DNA from: Planctomycetota bacterium
GTDB taxonomy: Bacteria > Planctomycetota > B15-G4
NCBI GenBank assembly: GCA_021604805.1
Contig: BQJR01000002.1
Location: 1,014,665-1,078,664 of the forward strand
Direction: 5' to 3'
DNA length: 64,000 nucleotides
Part shown: positions 52,473 through 61,680 of the stretch, piece after piece
Numbering within the stretch: position 1 is the stretch's first letter
Layout: each line of letters begins with the position of its first letter
Program-made: the position numbers and the translations under genes
The notes under the pieces: model-generated
Seen by the model: only the letters and a program-made list of their open reading frames with translations
Database searches by the model: none
What the model was told of the DNA's origin: nothing

Positions 52473-53924
52473 ATGGCGAAGCGCACCACAAGCCGCATGA
52501 AGGGTGCCACCGGCATCTTCCTCGGCGAAGACAGCTTGGTGGTGACGACGCTCCGTCGCCGCTCGGTGCGCTCGCGCAAGCTCGAGTCCTTCGAGTTGGC
52601 CTTCGGTCCCGAAGGCCCCGCCGCCGCGCTGCGTCAGCTCGCTGACGAGGGGCGCCTGGCGCACGAAGTCGTCTGCGGTCTGGATCCGCGACGCATCTTC
52701 TCGATCACGCGCAAGCTCGGCGCCGACGAACAAGAGCGCGAGCCCTCTGAGCTGCTCAACCGGCAGCTCACCAGTTTCGAGGGCGGCGTCGTCGCGGCGA
52801 TGCAAGCCGTGAAGTTGCCCTCGGGCACGCACCACCACATGGTGGCCGTGCAGCGCAGCACCGCCGTGGAGCTGCACGAAGTCCTCGCCGAACGCGGAGG
52901 CGGCTCTCAACGCTTCGTGCCCGTGCCCGTGGCGCTCATGCATCTCGCGCGACGCAGCCAGCGTCAGCCGCGGCGCTGGCACACGGCCTTGCGCTTGATG
53001 CCGGGCGACGAACACGGCGTCATCGCGCTCTGCCACGACGACACGGCGCTCGCCTGGCAGCTCTACGACTCCGGCGACCGCGAGTCGCTGCTGATCGCCG
53101 TGCTCGGTCTGCGCAGTCACGCGCAAGACGAGCTCGGCATGACCAAGCTCGACGGCATGATCCTGCACGCTGGCGACGACAACGCCGCGCTGGCCGAGTC
53201 GCTCGCCAAGCGCTTCGAGATCCCCTGCCTCACGGCCCCCGAAGTGCGCATCGACGCGCACACGATGAGCCACGCGCTGGCGCTCTCCGGCCTGCGCCCC
53301 CAATGGGAAGACCTCGACCTCTTCTCCGACCTGCGACCGCACGGCGGCTTCCGTCACAACTTCCCGTCGCGCGTGGTGCCCGCACTGCTGCTGCTCATCG
53401 CCGGCCTCTCGACCTACCTCTGGATGGAGGTCGACACGCTCGAGATCGCCGTCGCCAAGGTGAACGCGCAGATCGAACGCGATGCCGCGCGCGCCGGCGC
53501 GCAGGTGGCCGACCTCACCGGCCTGCACGACAAGCGCGAGCGCGAGCTCAACGTGATCCACGCCTTCGTGGTGCGTCGCGTGTTCTGGGAGGACTACCTG
53601 CGCGAGCTGCCCAAGGTCGTCCCCAACACGCTCAACCTGCAGCGGCTCGACGGGCGCGACGCGGTGATCCTCAAGAAGAAGTCCGCGTCGGCAGTGGCCA
53701 AGCTCAAGCTCTTCTCCGTCACCGGCGACGTGGCGCTCAACGCGCGCGAGACGCAACCGCGCGAGATCGCGCAACTCACCCAAGCCCTGCAGAGCTCCGA
53801 GCTCTTCCAGAGCAACTTCCCCGTGGTGGAAGGCTCGAACGTGCGCCTGCAGTCCGGTAAGTCGGGCGCCGAAGCCACCATTGCCGTGACCTGCAAGCCG
53901 CCCAAGGGCTGGGTGGGGAGCTGA
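52473..53924 (+). CDS. PilM-PilN-like fusion protein
   Basis: A 483-residue protein. Two in-frame starts, 52434 and 52473, lack a good ribosome-binding site; the second begins MAKRTTSRMKGATG. Residues about 1-290 resemble the cytoplasmic actin-like PilM/GspL domain (ATGIFLGEDSLVVTTL, VVCGLDPRRIFSITRKLG, MILHAGDDNAALAESLAK). A transmembrane helix at about 302-320 (ALLLLIAGLSTYLWMEV) is followed by a coiled coil and periplasmic ferredoxin-like domain like PilN (FWEDYLRELPKVVPNTLNL). So the normally separate PilM and PilN are joined, as in GspL. It connects the pilus platform to the secretin subcomplex. The next gene begins eight bases later. Confidence 0.8.
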   Translation: MAKRTTSRMKGATGIFLGEDSLVVTTLRRRSVRSRKLESFELAFGPEGPAAALRQLADEGRLAHEVVCGLDPRRIFSITRKLGADEQEREPSELLNRQLTSFEGGVVAAMQAVKLPSGTHHHMVAVQRSTAVELHEVLAERGGGSQRFVPVPVALMHLARRSQRQPRRWHTALRLMPGDEHGVIALCHDDTALAWQLYDSGDRESLLIAVLGLRSHAQDELGMTKLDGMILHAGDDNAALAESLAKRFEIPCLTAPEVRIDAHTMSHALALSGLRPQWEDLDLFSDLRPHGGFRHNFPSRVVPALLLLIAGLSTYLWMEVDTLEIAVAKVNAQIERDAARAGAQVADLTGLHDKRERELNVIHAFVVRRVFWEDYLRELPKVVPNTLNLQRLDGRDAVILKKKSASAVAKLKLFSVTGDVALNARETQPREIAQLTQALQSSELFQSNFPVVEGSNVRLQSGKSGAEATIAVTCKPPKGWVGS

Positions 53925-53932
53925 TCGCCGCC

Positions 53933-54499
53933 ATGGAGACAGGCTTCGACAAGTCGCAACTGCAGGCCGTGGAGCTCTGGTGGGCGCGCACCACCGGGGA
54001 TCACGTGCGTTTGCGCTTCGTGATCTGTCTCAGCTTGTTCCTGAGTTCCTACCTGTTCGTGATCGATCCGTTGAGCGTGCGTCTCGCGGCGGCGCGCAGC
54101 AGTCATCGCGAAGTGCTCAAGCGCGAGAACATGGCCAAGGAACTGGTCTACTTCGCGGACCAGCTCGCGATCATCGAGCCGCGCCTCGTCGCTGAAGACG
54201 ACGAAGTCGACTGGCAGAACTACGTGCTCGATCAGTTGGCCGCCGCCGGCGTGCAACTGGCCTCGGTGGAGCCGCGCGGCGTGAAGTCGCAACACGGCTT
54301 CAAGTTGGTCGAGATGGAGATCAACGCGCGCAGCACGGAGTACCCGGCCTTGGTCGACTTCGTGGATCGTGTCGAGCACGGAGACCGCTTGGTGCGCATC
54401 GAGAAGCTCACGATCGTGCGTCAGCCGAGCAACCTGCTGCTGACCTGCGTGCTCAAGGGCTTGGTGCGGCCCGGTCTCGTGCGTGCGGAGGACGACTGA
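53933..54499 (+). CDS. PilO/GspM-like inner-membrane protein
   Basis: A 188-residue protein with one transmembrane helix at about 28-46 (FVICLSLFLSSYLFVIDPL). A coiled coil (ARSSHREVLKRENMAKELVY) and a small periplasmic domain follow (GVQLASVEPRGVKSQ, EMEINARSTEYPALVDFVDRVEHG). That layout matches PilO or GspM, which pair with PilN/GspL in the inner-membrane alignment complex. The assignment relies on position between the PilM-PilN fusion and the PilP-like gene, because sequence in this family is poorly conserved. The stop overlaps the next start by one base (TGATG). Confidence 0.8.
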   Translation: METGFDKSQLQAVELWWARTTGDHVRLRFVICLSLFLSSYLFVIDPLSVRLAAARSSHREVLKRENMAKELVYFADQLAIIEPRLVAEDDEVDWQNYVLDQLAAAGVQLASVEPRGVKSQHGFKLVEMEINARSTEYPALVDFVDRVEHGDRLVRIEKLTIVRQPSNLLLTCVLKGLVRPGLVRAEDD

Positions 54500-55245
54500 T
54501 GTTCGAGTTCATCCACACACGCATCGCTTGGATCGCGGGCTGCCTGCTCATCTGGACGAGCTACGGCGCGCTCCAGGACGACACCAAGGTGAAGGCGATC
54601 AAGAAGCTCGAGCGCGTGGAGATCGGCGCCGAGCTCGTGGAGCGTCGCGACCCGCTCAGCGCGGCGCCGAAGCTGCGCGATCCCTTCAACGTGCCCGACG
54701 CCGACGGAGCCCCCCGCGACGCCACGCTCGCCAAGACCGGCATGCTTGGCGCCCTCGACACGGGCCTGCACTGGGTGGCGTCGAACCAAGAGTTCCTGAG
54801 CGAGACTGTCGCGCCCTTCGTGCCCGCGCTCAACGCGTGGCGACGCGCCGAGGCGCACGTGGCCACTCTCGGTCAGGCCTCGTTGAGTCCCGTGGTCGCC
54901 GGACCGCCGCCTGCGTTCCGCTTGCAGCTCGAGGCCGTGAGTCGCGCCGACGGCGTGAGCTCGGCGCGCATCAACGGCCGACTGTTCCGCGAAGGCGACG
55001 TGATCCCCAACAGCGACGCGTACGCGCCGCCGCGCGTGGCTGGCATCGAAGGCGTGTCGGTCTACGTGATGCACCGCGGCAAGGTGCTCACGCTCGACCT
55101 CGACGATGCGCCCGTGGTGCAGGTCGGCGAGCCGGCCGTGTCTTCGGGGGGCGCATCGTCGTCGTCGTCGTCGCAGGCGTCGGGCAGCACGCTCTCCCCG
55201 CGCGCGCGCAACCGCGCCTTGCGCGCTGGCGGAGGCGCGCCATGA
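54499..55245 (+). CDS. PilP/GspC-like protein
   Basis: A 248-residue protein. A hydrophobic N-terminus (residues 7-26) acts as signal or anchor. RDPFNVP-type residues near 60 recall PilP. A C-terminal beta domain, ARINGRLFREGDVIPNSDAY then VEGVSVYVMHRGKVLTLDL-like strands, matches the GspC homology region that binds the secretin N-domains. The last 30 residues are a Ser-rich and Arg-rich tail. It would link the inner-membrane complex to the secretin. The stop overlaps the ATPase start as ATGA. Confidence 0.75.
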   Translation: MFEFIHTRIAWIAGCLLIWTSYGALQDDTKVKAIKKLERVEIGAELVERRDPLSAAPKLRDPFNVPDADGAPRDATLAKTGMLGALDTGLHWVASNQEFLSETVAPFVPALNAWRRAEAHVATLGQASLSPVVAGPPPAFRLQLEAVSRADGVSSARINGRLFREGDVIPNSDAYAPPRVAGIEGVSVYVMHRGKVLTLDLDDAPVVQVGEPAVSSGGASSSSSSQASGSTLSPRARNRALRAGGGAP

Positions 55246-57065
55246 ACCGCCCGACCGTGTCGCCCGAAGCGCTCCAGGATCAACCGCTGCTCGTGCGCTT
55301 GCTCCTCGAGCAAGGTGAACTCGAAGCCAGTCAGCTCGACGCCGTGAACAAGGCGCGCTTGCGCTTCCCCGGCGACGTCGAGACGGCCCTGATCCACTCC
55401 AACCTGGTCACGGAGCAAGACGTCGCGCGGAACTACGCCGAGCACCTCGGCGTGCCCTGGTTGGACGTGGCCGCCTCCGAGAAGCCCGACGACGACGCGC
55501 TCTGGGTGGTGGAGTCGCGCGACGGCGGCGAGCCGCTGCCCATCGCGCCGCTGTCCGAACTCGTGGCGCAGTGCCGCAGCGTGAGCGACGCCATCGGCGA
55601 CGTCGTGTGCCGTAAGCACAGCGTGGTGCCCGTGGGCGCGCGCGCCGGCTCGGCCGACCTGGCCTGTCTCAACCCCTGCGACTTCTCGGTGATCGAAGAG
55701 GTGCGCATGCGCGCGGGTTGCGTGGTGCGACCGCGCGGCGCGACGCTGCGCCTCGTCACCGAGATGATCAGCGCGCTCTACGGCGAACGCGACATGGTGC
55801 GCGAGATCGCCGGCGAAGACGGCGGCAGCGGCGCGAGTCAGGTGGCCAATGACGACGAGATGGAAGTCGTCGTGGACCTCGGCCGCCCGATCCCGAACAC
55901 CAAAGACAGCCAGGTGATCCGCATCGCGAACATCTTGCTCTCGACCGCCATCGACGAAGGCGCCAGCGACATCCACCTCGAGCCCTACGAGGACACGGTG
56001 CGCGTGCGCTACCGCGTGGACGGCAAGATGCTCGAGACGACGCCGCCGCCCAAGGCGCTCTTCGTGCCGACCATCTCGCGCCTGAAGATCCTCTCCAAGA
56101 TGGACATCGCCGAGCGTCGCTTGCCGCAAGACGGCTCGATCGCGCTCAAGCACGGCGACCGCCGCGTGGACCTGCGCGTGTCCACCGTGCCCACCGTGTA
56201 CGGCGAGAAGATGGTGATCCGAATCTTGGAGAAGGGCGGCATCCCCGACTCCATGCTGCAGCTCGGCTTCAGCGAGAAGCAGTCGGAGGCCTTCCTCGAG
56301 GCCGCCAACTCGCCGCACGGACTCATGTTCGTCACCGGGCCGACGGGCTCGGGCAAGAGCACCACGCTCTACTGCTGCCTGAACCTGATCAACAAGCCCG
56401 ACGTGAACATCGTCACGGTGGAAGACCCGGTCGAATACAAGTTCACCGGTCTCAACCAGGTGCACGTGCGCACGAACGTGGGTCTCACCTTCGCGAGCGC
56501 GCTGCGCGCTTTCCTGCGTCAAGACCCCGACAAGATCATGGTCGGTGAGGTCCGCGACCAAGAGACCGCGCAGATCTGCATGCGCGCGGCGCTCACCGGT
56601 CACCTCGTGCTCTCCACGCTGCACACGAACAACTCGCTGCAGGTGATCAACCGCTTGGTCGACATGGGCATCGAGCCCTTCCTGCTCGGCCCCGCGTTGC
56701 GACTGCTCGAAGCGCAACGCTTGGCGCGCCGCTTGTGCCCCGACTGCAAGGAGGCCTACGAGTTGCCCGACCAGGTCGCCGAGCGGCACGGGCTCGAGGC
56801 CGGGCTCACCTTGTTCCGGGCCGTGGGCAAGAGCTGCCTCACCTGCCGTGGCACGGGCAGCAAGGGTCGCGTGGGCATGTACGAGGTCGTGGCCATCAGC
56901 GAGGCGCTGCGCGAGTTGATCTCGTCGGGGGCTTCGCAGAACGACATCAAGCGCGAGGCCAAGCGCGAGGGTGTGCGCTTCCTCGAGGACGACGCGCGCG
57001 ACAAGTTGCGCCAAGGCGTGACGAGCCTGGAAGAAGTCGCCGAGTACATCCGGGTGAGCGGGTGA
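55242..57065 (+). CDS. Type II secretion/type IV pilus assembly ATPase
   Basis: A 607-residue hexameric ATPase of the GspE/PilB family that powers fibre extension. GGAGG precedes the ATG. The N-terminal MshEN-like domain (LLLEQGELEASQLDAVNKAR) is followed by the catalytic core. Walker A is GPTGSGKSTTLYCCLN, the Asp box is NIVTVEDPVEYKF, Walker B is DPDKIMVGEVRDQETA, and the His box is TGHLVLSTLHTNN. A zinc site is formed by two CxxC motifs (LCPDCKEAY and SCLTCRG). It is 4-base coupled to the preceding gene and five bases before the platform protein. Retraction ATPase PilT is not present, so the system may be a secretion or adhesion fibre rather than twitching pili. Confidence 0.97.
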   Translation: MNRPTVSPEALQDQPLLVRLLLEQGELEASQLDAVNKARLRFPGDVETALIHSNLVTEQDVARNYAEHLGVPWLDVAASEKPDDDALWVVESRDGGEPLPIAPLSELVAQCRSVSDAIGDVVCRKHSVVPVGARAGSADLACLNPCDFSVIEEVRMRAGCVVRPRGATLRLVTEMISALYGERDMVREIAGEDGGSGASQVANDDEMEVVVDLGRPIPNTKDSQVIRIANILLSTAIDEGASDIHLEPYEDTVRVRYRVDGKMLETTPPPKALFVPTISRLKILSKMDIAERRLPQDGSIALKHGDRRVDLRVSTVPTVYGEKMVIRILEKGGIPDSMLQLGFSEKQSEAFLEAANSPHGLMFVTGPTGSGKSTTLYCCLNLINKPDVNIVTVEDPVEYKFTGLNQVHVRTNVGLTFASALRAFLRQDPDKIMVGEVRDQETAQICMRAALTGHLVLSTLHTNNSLQVINRLVDMGIEPFLLGPALRLLEAQRLARRLCPDCKEAYELPDQVAERHGLEAGLTLFRAVGKSCLTCRGTGSKGRVGMYEVVAISEALRELISSGASQNDIKREAKREGVRFLEDDARDKLRQGVTSLEEVAEYIRVSG

Positions 57066-57069
57066 ACCG

Positions 57070-58173
57070 ATGAAGACCGCCACGCTCCCCAACCCCGGCT
57101 TCCTGCGTCCGCGCGTGACCGCGAAGATGCACCCCAAGGTCACGTCGCCCGACTTGTTGGCCTTCTTCCAGCAGCTCTCCACCCTGTTCGGCGCGGGCAC
57201 GCCGATCTACGAAGCGTTGATCATCGCCGCCGCGCAGACCCAGAGTCAGCGCCTCTCCGACGTGATCCACGACATCGCGGACCAGGTGGCTTCGGGCACC
57301 TCGCTGCACGCGGCGCTCGCGCGTCACGAGCGTTACTTCCGGGCCGAGTGGAACGAAGTCATCCGCAGCGGTGAGGAGTCGGGTCAGCTCGCCGAGGTGT
57401 TGCAACGTCTCACGCGCCAGATCGACGCGGCCGCGCAGCTGCGCAGCAAACTCGTGAGCGCGATGATGTACCCCGCGATCATCATGGTCGTGGCGGTGGG
57501 CGCCGTGGTCGTGATGTTGGTCAAGGTCGTGCCGACCTTCGCGAGCATGTTCGAGTCCTTCGGCAAGGAGCTGCCGGGCATCACGCAGGCCGTGCTGAAC
57601 TTGTCGGCCTTCATGCAGGACCACGTGCTGATGTTGCTGGGCGGGATCACGGTCGGCGTGATCGGCATGCGTCGCTACCTGAACACCCCCGAAGGCGCGC
57701 AGCGACGCGACAACGTGCTCATCGCGATCCCCGGCATCGGCGACGTGATCGTGCAGGTCTGCATGCAGAAGTTCGCCAACAACATGTCGATGCTGCTCGG
57801 CGCGGGGCTCCCGTTGCTGGAGTCGCTGCACAGTCTCAAGGGCATCTTCAAGGGCAACGCGGTCTACCACGCGGCGATGTCGAAGGTCGCGAAGCACGTG
57901 GAGCGCGGCGGACAGCTCGCCGAAGCCGTGGAACAGACCGGCGCCTTCACCAACTTCGCGTCGAGCATGACGCGCATCGGCGAGGAGTCGGGCACGCTCG
58001 CCGAGGTGCTCAGTGAGGTCGAGATCTACTACCGCCGCAAGGTCGAAACCGTCGTGGAGCGCCTGGCGAGCACGCTCGAAACCGTGGTGATCCTGGTGAT
58101 GGGTGTCACGGTGGCCGTGATCCTCTGCGCCGTGTACCTGCCCATGTTCTCCATGGCTTCGGGGGTCGGATGA
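57070..58173 (+). CDS. Platform protein (GspF/PilC family)
   Basis: A 367-residue polytopic inner-membrane protein that contacts the ATPase. Two related domains of about 120 residues each are seen: LLAFFQQLSTLFGAGTPIYEAL with RSGEESGQLAEVLQRLTRQID, and ANNMSMLLGAGLPLLESLHS with RIGEESGTLAEVLSEVEIYY. The three membrane helices include PAIIMVVAVGAVVVMLVKVV and ETVVILVMGVTVAVILCAVY. Those repeats and the GE(E/R)SG motifs are the family signature. Its stop overlaps the secretin start as ATGA. Length is slightly below the usual 400 residues. Confidence 0.97.
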   Translation: MKTATLPNPGFLRPRVTAKMHPKVTSPDLLAFFQQLSTLFGAGTPIYEALIIAAAQTQSQRLSDVIHDIADQVASGTSLHAALARHERYFRAEWNEVIRSGEESGQLAEVLQRLTRQIDAAAQLRSKLVSAMMYPAIIMVVAVGAVVVMLVKVVPTFASMFESFGKELPGITQAVLNLSAFMQDHVLMLLGGITVGVIGMRRYLNTPEGAQRRDNVLIAIPGIGDVIVQVCMQKFANNMSMLLGAGLPLLESLHSLKGIFKGNAVYHAAMSKVAKHVERGGQLAEAVEQTGAFTNFASSMTRIGEESGTLAEVLSEVEIYYRRKVETVVERLASTLETVVILVMGVTVAVILCAVYLPMFSMASGVG

Positions 58174-59891
58174 TGACGCTCCCCGCCACCAGACTGCGCG
58201 GCATGCTGTGCGCGCTCGTGTTGTTGCTCGGCGCCGCGCCGCTCAGTGCGCAGGCCTTGGCCGACGGTCTCGAAGCCTTGCTCAGTGGTGTGCAGCGTGA
58301 GCGCGACGAAGGCCCGACGCTCCCGCCGCCCACCGAGCTCGGCGTGGGTGAGAACACCGGCTTCGCGAAGGCGCCTGGCGGTCTGCTCGAGCTGCACGCG
58401 CGCAACCTCGACGTGATGGACTCGATGGCGCAGCTGCGCCAGCTCACGCGTCGCAACATCGTGGTGTCCGACGACGTCGACGCGCGCTTCACCGGCGACC
58501 TCTACGACGTGAGCTTCGAGGAAGCCATCGCCATCATCTGCCGCTCGGCGAATCTCGAGTGGACGCAGGAGTCGAACTACCTGCACATCGGCCGCGCCAA
58601 GATCGTCACGCGGCACTTCAAGCTGAACCATGCCCGTGCCGACGACCTGGTGGCGCTCATCGAACCGATGCTCAGCGCCGAGGGCCACGTGTCGGGCACG
58701 CAACCCTCGGAAGTGGGCATCGCGTCCTTCGCCAGCGACGAGTCCGCCGGCGGCGGCGACTACGCCGCGCTCGACGTGCTCGTGGTGCAGGACTACGCCG
58801 AGCGCATGGCCGAGATCTCCGAGATCATCTCCACGGTCGACGCGCAACCGCGCCAGGTGCTCGTGGAAGCCACGATCCTGACCGCCGAGATCAGCGACAC
58901 CTACGACCTCGGCACCGACATCACCACCGTGTTCGGCAGCGACTTCCAGGAGATCGGCGCGACCACCAGCGGCTCGGGCGCCGAGATCGACGAGTTCCGC
59001 CCGCAGCTCGCCGACGACGGCCTCGTGACCGGCGCCACCAGCCTCAGTTCCGGCTTGCCCAGCGGCGGCCTGCGACTCGGCTTCCTCAAAGACGGCATCG
59101 GCGCCTTCGTCACCGCGCTGCAATCGGTCACGACCACGAACGTGCTCGCGAGCCCCAAGATCATCACGCTCAACAAGCAGCGCGGCGAAGTGCTGCTCGG
59201 TCGTCGCGACGGCTTCCTCACGACCACCGTGAGCCAGACCTCCACCACTCAGAGCGTGGAGTTCCTGGAGACGGGCACGCGCCTGATCTACCGCCCCTTC
59301 ATCACCGACGACGGCTTCGTGCGTCTCGAGATCCATCCCGAGGATTCCGACGGCGGCGTGGACGCCGCAGGCCTGCCCTTCAAGGAAACCACCGAGATCA
59401 CCACCAACGTGATGGTGCGCGGCGGCGAGACCGTGGTGATCGGCGGCCTCTTCCGCGAGAAGGAACGCGTGATCCATCGCAAGGTGCCTTGGCTCGGCGA
59501 CATCCCGTGGCTCGGCGAACTCTTCCGCAGTCGCAGCGAAGAGATGGTGCGCGAAGAGATCATCATCTTCCTCACGCCGCACATCATCGACTTCGCCGCG
59601 CAGCTCGCCGCCGAAGAGGTCGCGAACGCCGCCATGCCGCGCCCGGTGGAACTCGCCAAGTCCTATGTCGACGCGGCCCGCGAGCTCGTGGCGCGACGTG
59701 AGTTCGGCAGCGCCGAGATGATGCTCGCCGCCGTGAACCGCTTGGGTGTGCGCCTCGACGAGGTCGACGACCTGCGTCGCCAGATCTGGCGCGACCGCGT
59801 GCTCGACTACGACGAAGACCTCGTCGACGGCCTGATCCTGGAGTTGCTCATGGGCACGCCCGTGACTCCCGGCACCTCGGAGGACGACTGA
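58170..59891 (+). CDS. Secretin (GspD/PilQ family)
   Basis: A 573-residue outer-membrane secretin with a signal peptide (residues 1-27, ALVLLLGAAPLSAQA). N-domains are recognisable: VMDSMAQLRQLTRRNIVVSD (STN/N0-like) and VTRHFKLNHARADDLVALIEP (N1-like). The secretin core holds QVLVEATILTAEISDTYDLG, TNVLASPKIITLNKQRGEV and VVIGGLFREKERVIHRKVPW, with WLGDIPWLGELFRSRSE and EEIIIFLTPHIID. The C-terminal 80 residues are a helical extension (AKSYVDAARELVARREFGSA), possibly a pilotin-binding or TPR-like part. It forms the channel for pseudopilus or pilus. A TPR lipoprotein follows three bases later and could be its pilotin. Confidence 0.96.
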   Translation: MMTLPATRLRGMLCALVLLLGAAPLSAQALADGLEALLSGVQRERDEGPTLPPPTELGVGENTGFAKAPGGLLELHARNLDVMDSMAQLRQLTRRNIVVSDDVDARFTGDLYDVSFEEAIAIICRSANLEWTQESNYLHIGRAKIVTRHFKLNHARADDLVALIEPMLSAEGHVSGTQPSEVGIASFASDESAGGGDYAALDVLVVQDYAERMAEISEIISTVDAQPRQVLVEATILTAEISDTYDLGTDITTVFGSDFQEIGATTSGSGAEIDEFRPQLADDGLVTGATSLSSGLPSGGLRLGFLKDGIGAFVTALQSVTTTNVLASPKIITLNKQRGEVLLGRRDGFLTTTVSQTSTTQSVEFLETGTRLIYRPFITDDGFVRLEIHPEDSDGGVDAAGLPFKETTEITTNVMVRGGETVVIGGLFREKERVIHRKVPWLGDIPWLGELFRSRSEEMVREEIIIFLTPHIIDFAAQLAAEEVANAAMPRPVELAKSYVDAARELVARREFGSAEMMLAAVNRLGVRLDEVDDLRRQIWRDRVLDYDEDLVDGLILELLMGTPVTPGTSEDD

Positions 59892-59893
59892 CC

Positions 59894-60901
59894 ATGTTGC
59901 GCACACTCACGCTGCTCACAGCCCTGTCTTTCGCCGCCGGTTGCGTCACGGTGGAGGAAGGTCGCGCGAGCCTCGTGTCGCAGAACATCGCCGGCCACGT
60001 TCCGCGCTGGGACGAGCTGCCCGACGACGGCGTGCTGCGCGACCAGGACGAACCCGATCGCGAACTCGTGCTGAGCGCGCAACGCCTCGAGCAGCAAGGC
60101 CGCTGGTCCGACGCGCGGCAACTCTGGAACGAACTCGAAGCGCGCGGCGCCGCCGACTCCAGCGTGCTCGTGGCGCAGGTGCGCACGCTGCACGCGCAAG
60201 GCTTCAGTCAGCAGGCCGCTGCGTTGCTCGAACGCGAGTGGAAGCTGCGACCCGACGACTCCGAGCTCGCGCTCGCCGCAGGCGACGCTTGGCTCGCCGC
60301 CGGCAAAGTGGATGCCGCCCTGGTGGCCTACCGCGCCGCCGCCGAAGCACTCCCCGACGACCGTCGCGCGCGTCACGCGATCCTCTCCACCCTGTTGCTC
60401 GCGGACCGCCCGCACGAGGTCGTGGCCGAGTTCGAAACGCTCTCGGTGGCGCAGGTCCCGCTGCATCTCCTGTTGCACATCGGTCGCGCGGGCCTCGTGT
60501 CCGGTGCCTACGACCTCGCCACGCAATGCTTCTCGTTGTGGATCTCCGAGCACCCCGCCGACCAAGATGCCTGGGTCGACCTCGCGCGCGCTTCGGTGTT
60601 GTCGGGCGATCACGCGTCGGCGGCCTCGGCGTTGGCGTCGGCGCGCTCGATCGACCCGTCGCACCCACGCTTGGCGCTGCTCTCTGGTCACGTCGCCTAC
60701 CTCGCGGGTGATCAGAGCCAAGCGCTGCGTCTCTACGCCATCGCCGCCGAACAGGGTGTCGACCCGCTCGGCTTGTTGATGCGCTTCTGGACGCCCTCCG
60801 CCGTGCAGAGCACCGCCGACGCCGGCGCGCACCTGGCGCCGCAGCGCAACGCGGAACTCACCCGCCAGCGCGGCGTGCGTCCGCGTCAGCGCGAGGACTG
60901 A
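59894..60901 (+). CDS. TPR lipoprotein, possible pilotin
   Basis: A 335-residue lipoprotein with lipobox LSFAAGCVTVE (Cys17). The rest is tetratricopeptide-like: LVLSAQRLEQQGRWSDARQL, LAQGFSQQAAALLEREW-type units, LALAAGDAWLAAGKVDAALV and AYDLATQCFSLWISEHPADQ. Lipid-anchored TPR proteins such as PilF/PilW bring the secretin to the outer membrane. The position straight after the secretin suggests the same job, but this is inferred from context. The last 25 residues are Arg/Gln-rich and likely unfolded. Confidence 0.85.
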   Translation: MLRTLTLLTALSFAAGCVTVEEGRASLVSQNIAGHVPRWDELPDDGVLRDQDEPDRELVLSAQRLEQQGRWSDARQLWNELEARGAADSSVLVAQVRTLHAQGFSQQAAALLEREWKLRPDDSELALAAGDAWLAAGKVDAALVAYRAAAEALPDDRRARHAILSTLLLADRPHEVVAEFETLSVAQVPLHLLLHIGRAGLVSGAYDLATQCFSLWISEHPADQDAWVDLARASVLSGDHASAASALASARSIDPSHPRLALLSGHVAYLAGDQSQALRLYAIAAEQGVDPLGLLMRFWTPSAVQSTADAGAHLAPQRNAELTRQRGVRPRQRED

Positions 60902-60905
60902 GCGC

Positions 60906-61331
60906 GTGGACGCGGCGCAACGTGGCACCTCGCTGCTCGAGGTGATGCTCGTGGTGATCGTGCTCGGCATCGTGATCGGGGCCGGTGCGCCGCGCGCCTC
61001 GCTCGCCGCCGAAGAAGCCCGTGTCGACGGCGCCGCCGCGACCTTGCGCAGCCTGTGGCACGCGCAGCGCTTGTTCCGACTCGAGGCCGGCGTCTACTCG
61101 CGCGAGACCTCCGAGCTCGAAGAGCAACGCTTGATCGACACGGCGGTCTTCGCCGCGCAGCAACCCTTCGTGTACCGACTCGTGGACCCCGACGACGACA
61201 GCTTCGAGTTCGAAGCCGAGCGCGTGGGCAGCAGCGTGTGGTCGGGTGTGTTGTCCATCGACAGCGACGGCGTGATCAGCGGTCGCGTGCTGCGAGGAGG
61301 TGGCGATGAGATCACGCCCATGCACGACTGA
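60906..61331 (+). CDS. Minor pseudopilin, GspH/FimT-like
   Basis: A 141-residue prepilin starting at the GTG at 60906. The cleavage site is G followed by TSLLEVMLVVIVLGIVIGAG, with Glu at +5. A short globular domain (RSLWHAQRLFRLEAGVYSRE) ends at 61331. It resembles GspH/FimT-type minor pseudopilins that cap the fibre. It overlaps the next gene by 26 bases, whose ribosome-binding site is the GAGGAGG inside its coding region. The +1 residue is Thr instead of Phe, which is unusual but tolerated. Confidence 0.82.
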   Translation: MDAAQRGTSLLEVMLVVIVLGIVIGAGAPRASLAAEEARVDGAAATLRSLWHAQRLFRLEAGVYSRETSELEEQRLIDTAVFAAQQPFVYRLVDPDDDSFEFEAERVGSSVWSGVLSIDSDGVISGRVLRGGGDEITPMHD

Positions 61332-61677
61332 GCGCGCGCCGAGCGCGAAGGCCGCGGGCTTCACCTTGCTCGAATGCGTGATCGCCACGTTGCTGATGAC
61401 GCTCATGGCTTACGGCTGGATGCGTCTGCACTCCTCGCACGCTGAACTCGTGGCGAGCCTCGACGAAGACCTGTTCACGCACAAGGCGTACTACGTGGAC
61501 CGCCCCGACAGCGAGGCCGCGCGCGTGCTCGGCGTGGCGGCGCGACTGTCGCGCAACCCGGCGGTGTTGCCCCAAGCCGTTGATCCCGAAGCGCCCTTCG
61601 CACTCACCATCGTGTCTGCGGAGCGCGCGTTGCGTCCGCCGAGCGCCAGCGCGCGCGTGCACATGGTGGAGAACTGA
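61306..61677 (+). CDS. Minor pseudopilin, GspI-like
   Basis: A 123-residue prepilin. The ATG at 61306 is five bases after GAGGAGG and is preferred to the GTG at 61300. A Lys/Ala/Arg-rich leader ends at G followed by FTLLECVIATLLMTLMAYGW, with Glu at +5. The C-terminal part is short, rich in Ala and Arg, and holds no cysteine pair. By order and size it is like GspI. It overlaps the preceding gene and ends three bases before the next. Confidence 0.82.
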   Translation: MRSRPCTTERAPSAKAAGFTLLECVIATLLMTLMAYGWMRLHSSHAELVASLDEDLFTHKAYYVDRPDSEAARVLGVAARLSRNPAVLPQAVDPEAPFALTIVSAERALRPPSASARVHMVEN

Positions 61678-61680
61678 GCC

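Noticed and set aside
55062-57200. Minus-strand frame (712 codons) opposite the pilus ATPase
   Set aside because: The plus-strand frame encodes all ATPase motifs; the other strand is a His/Val-rich shadow.
58029-59906. Minus-strand frame (625 codons) opposite the secretin
   Set aside because: Shadow of a well-identified secretin gene.
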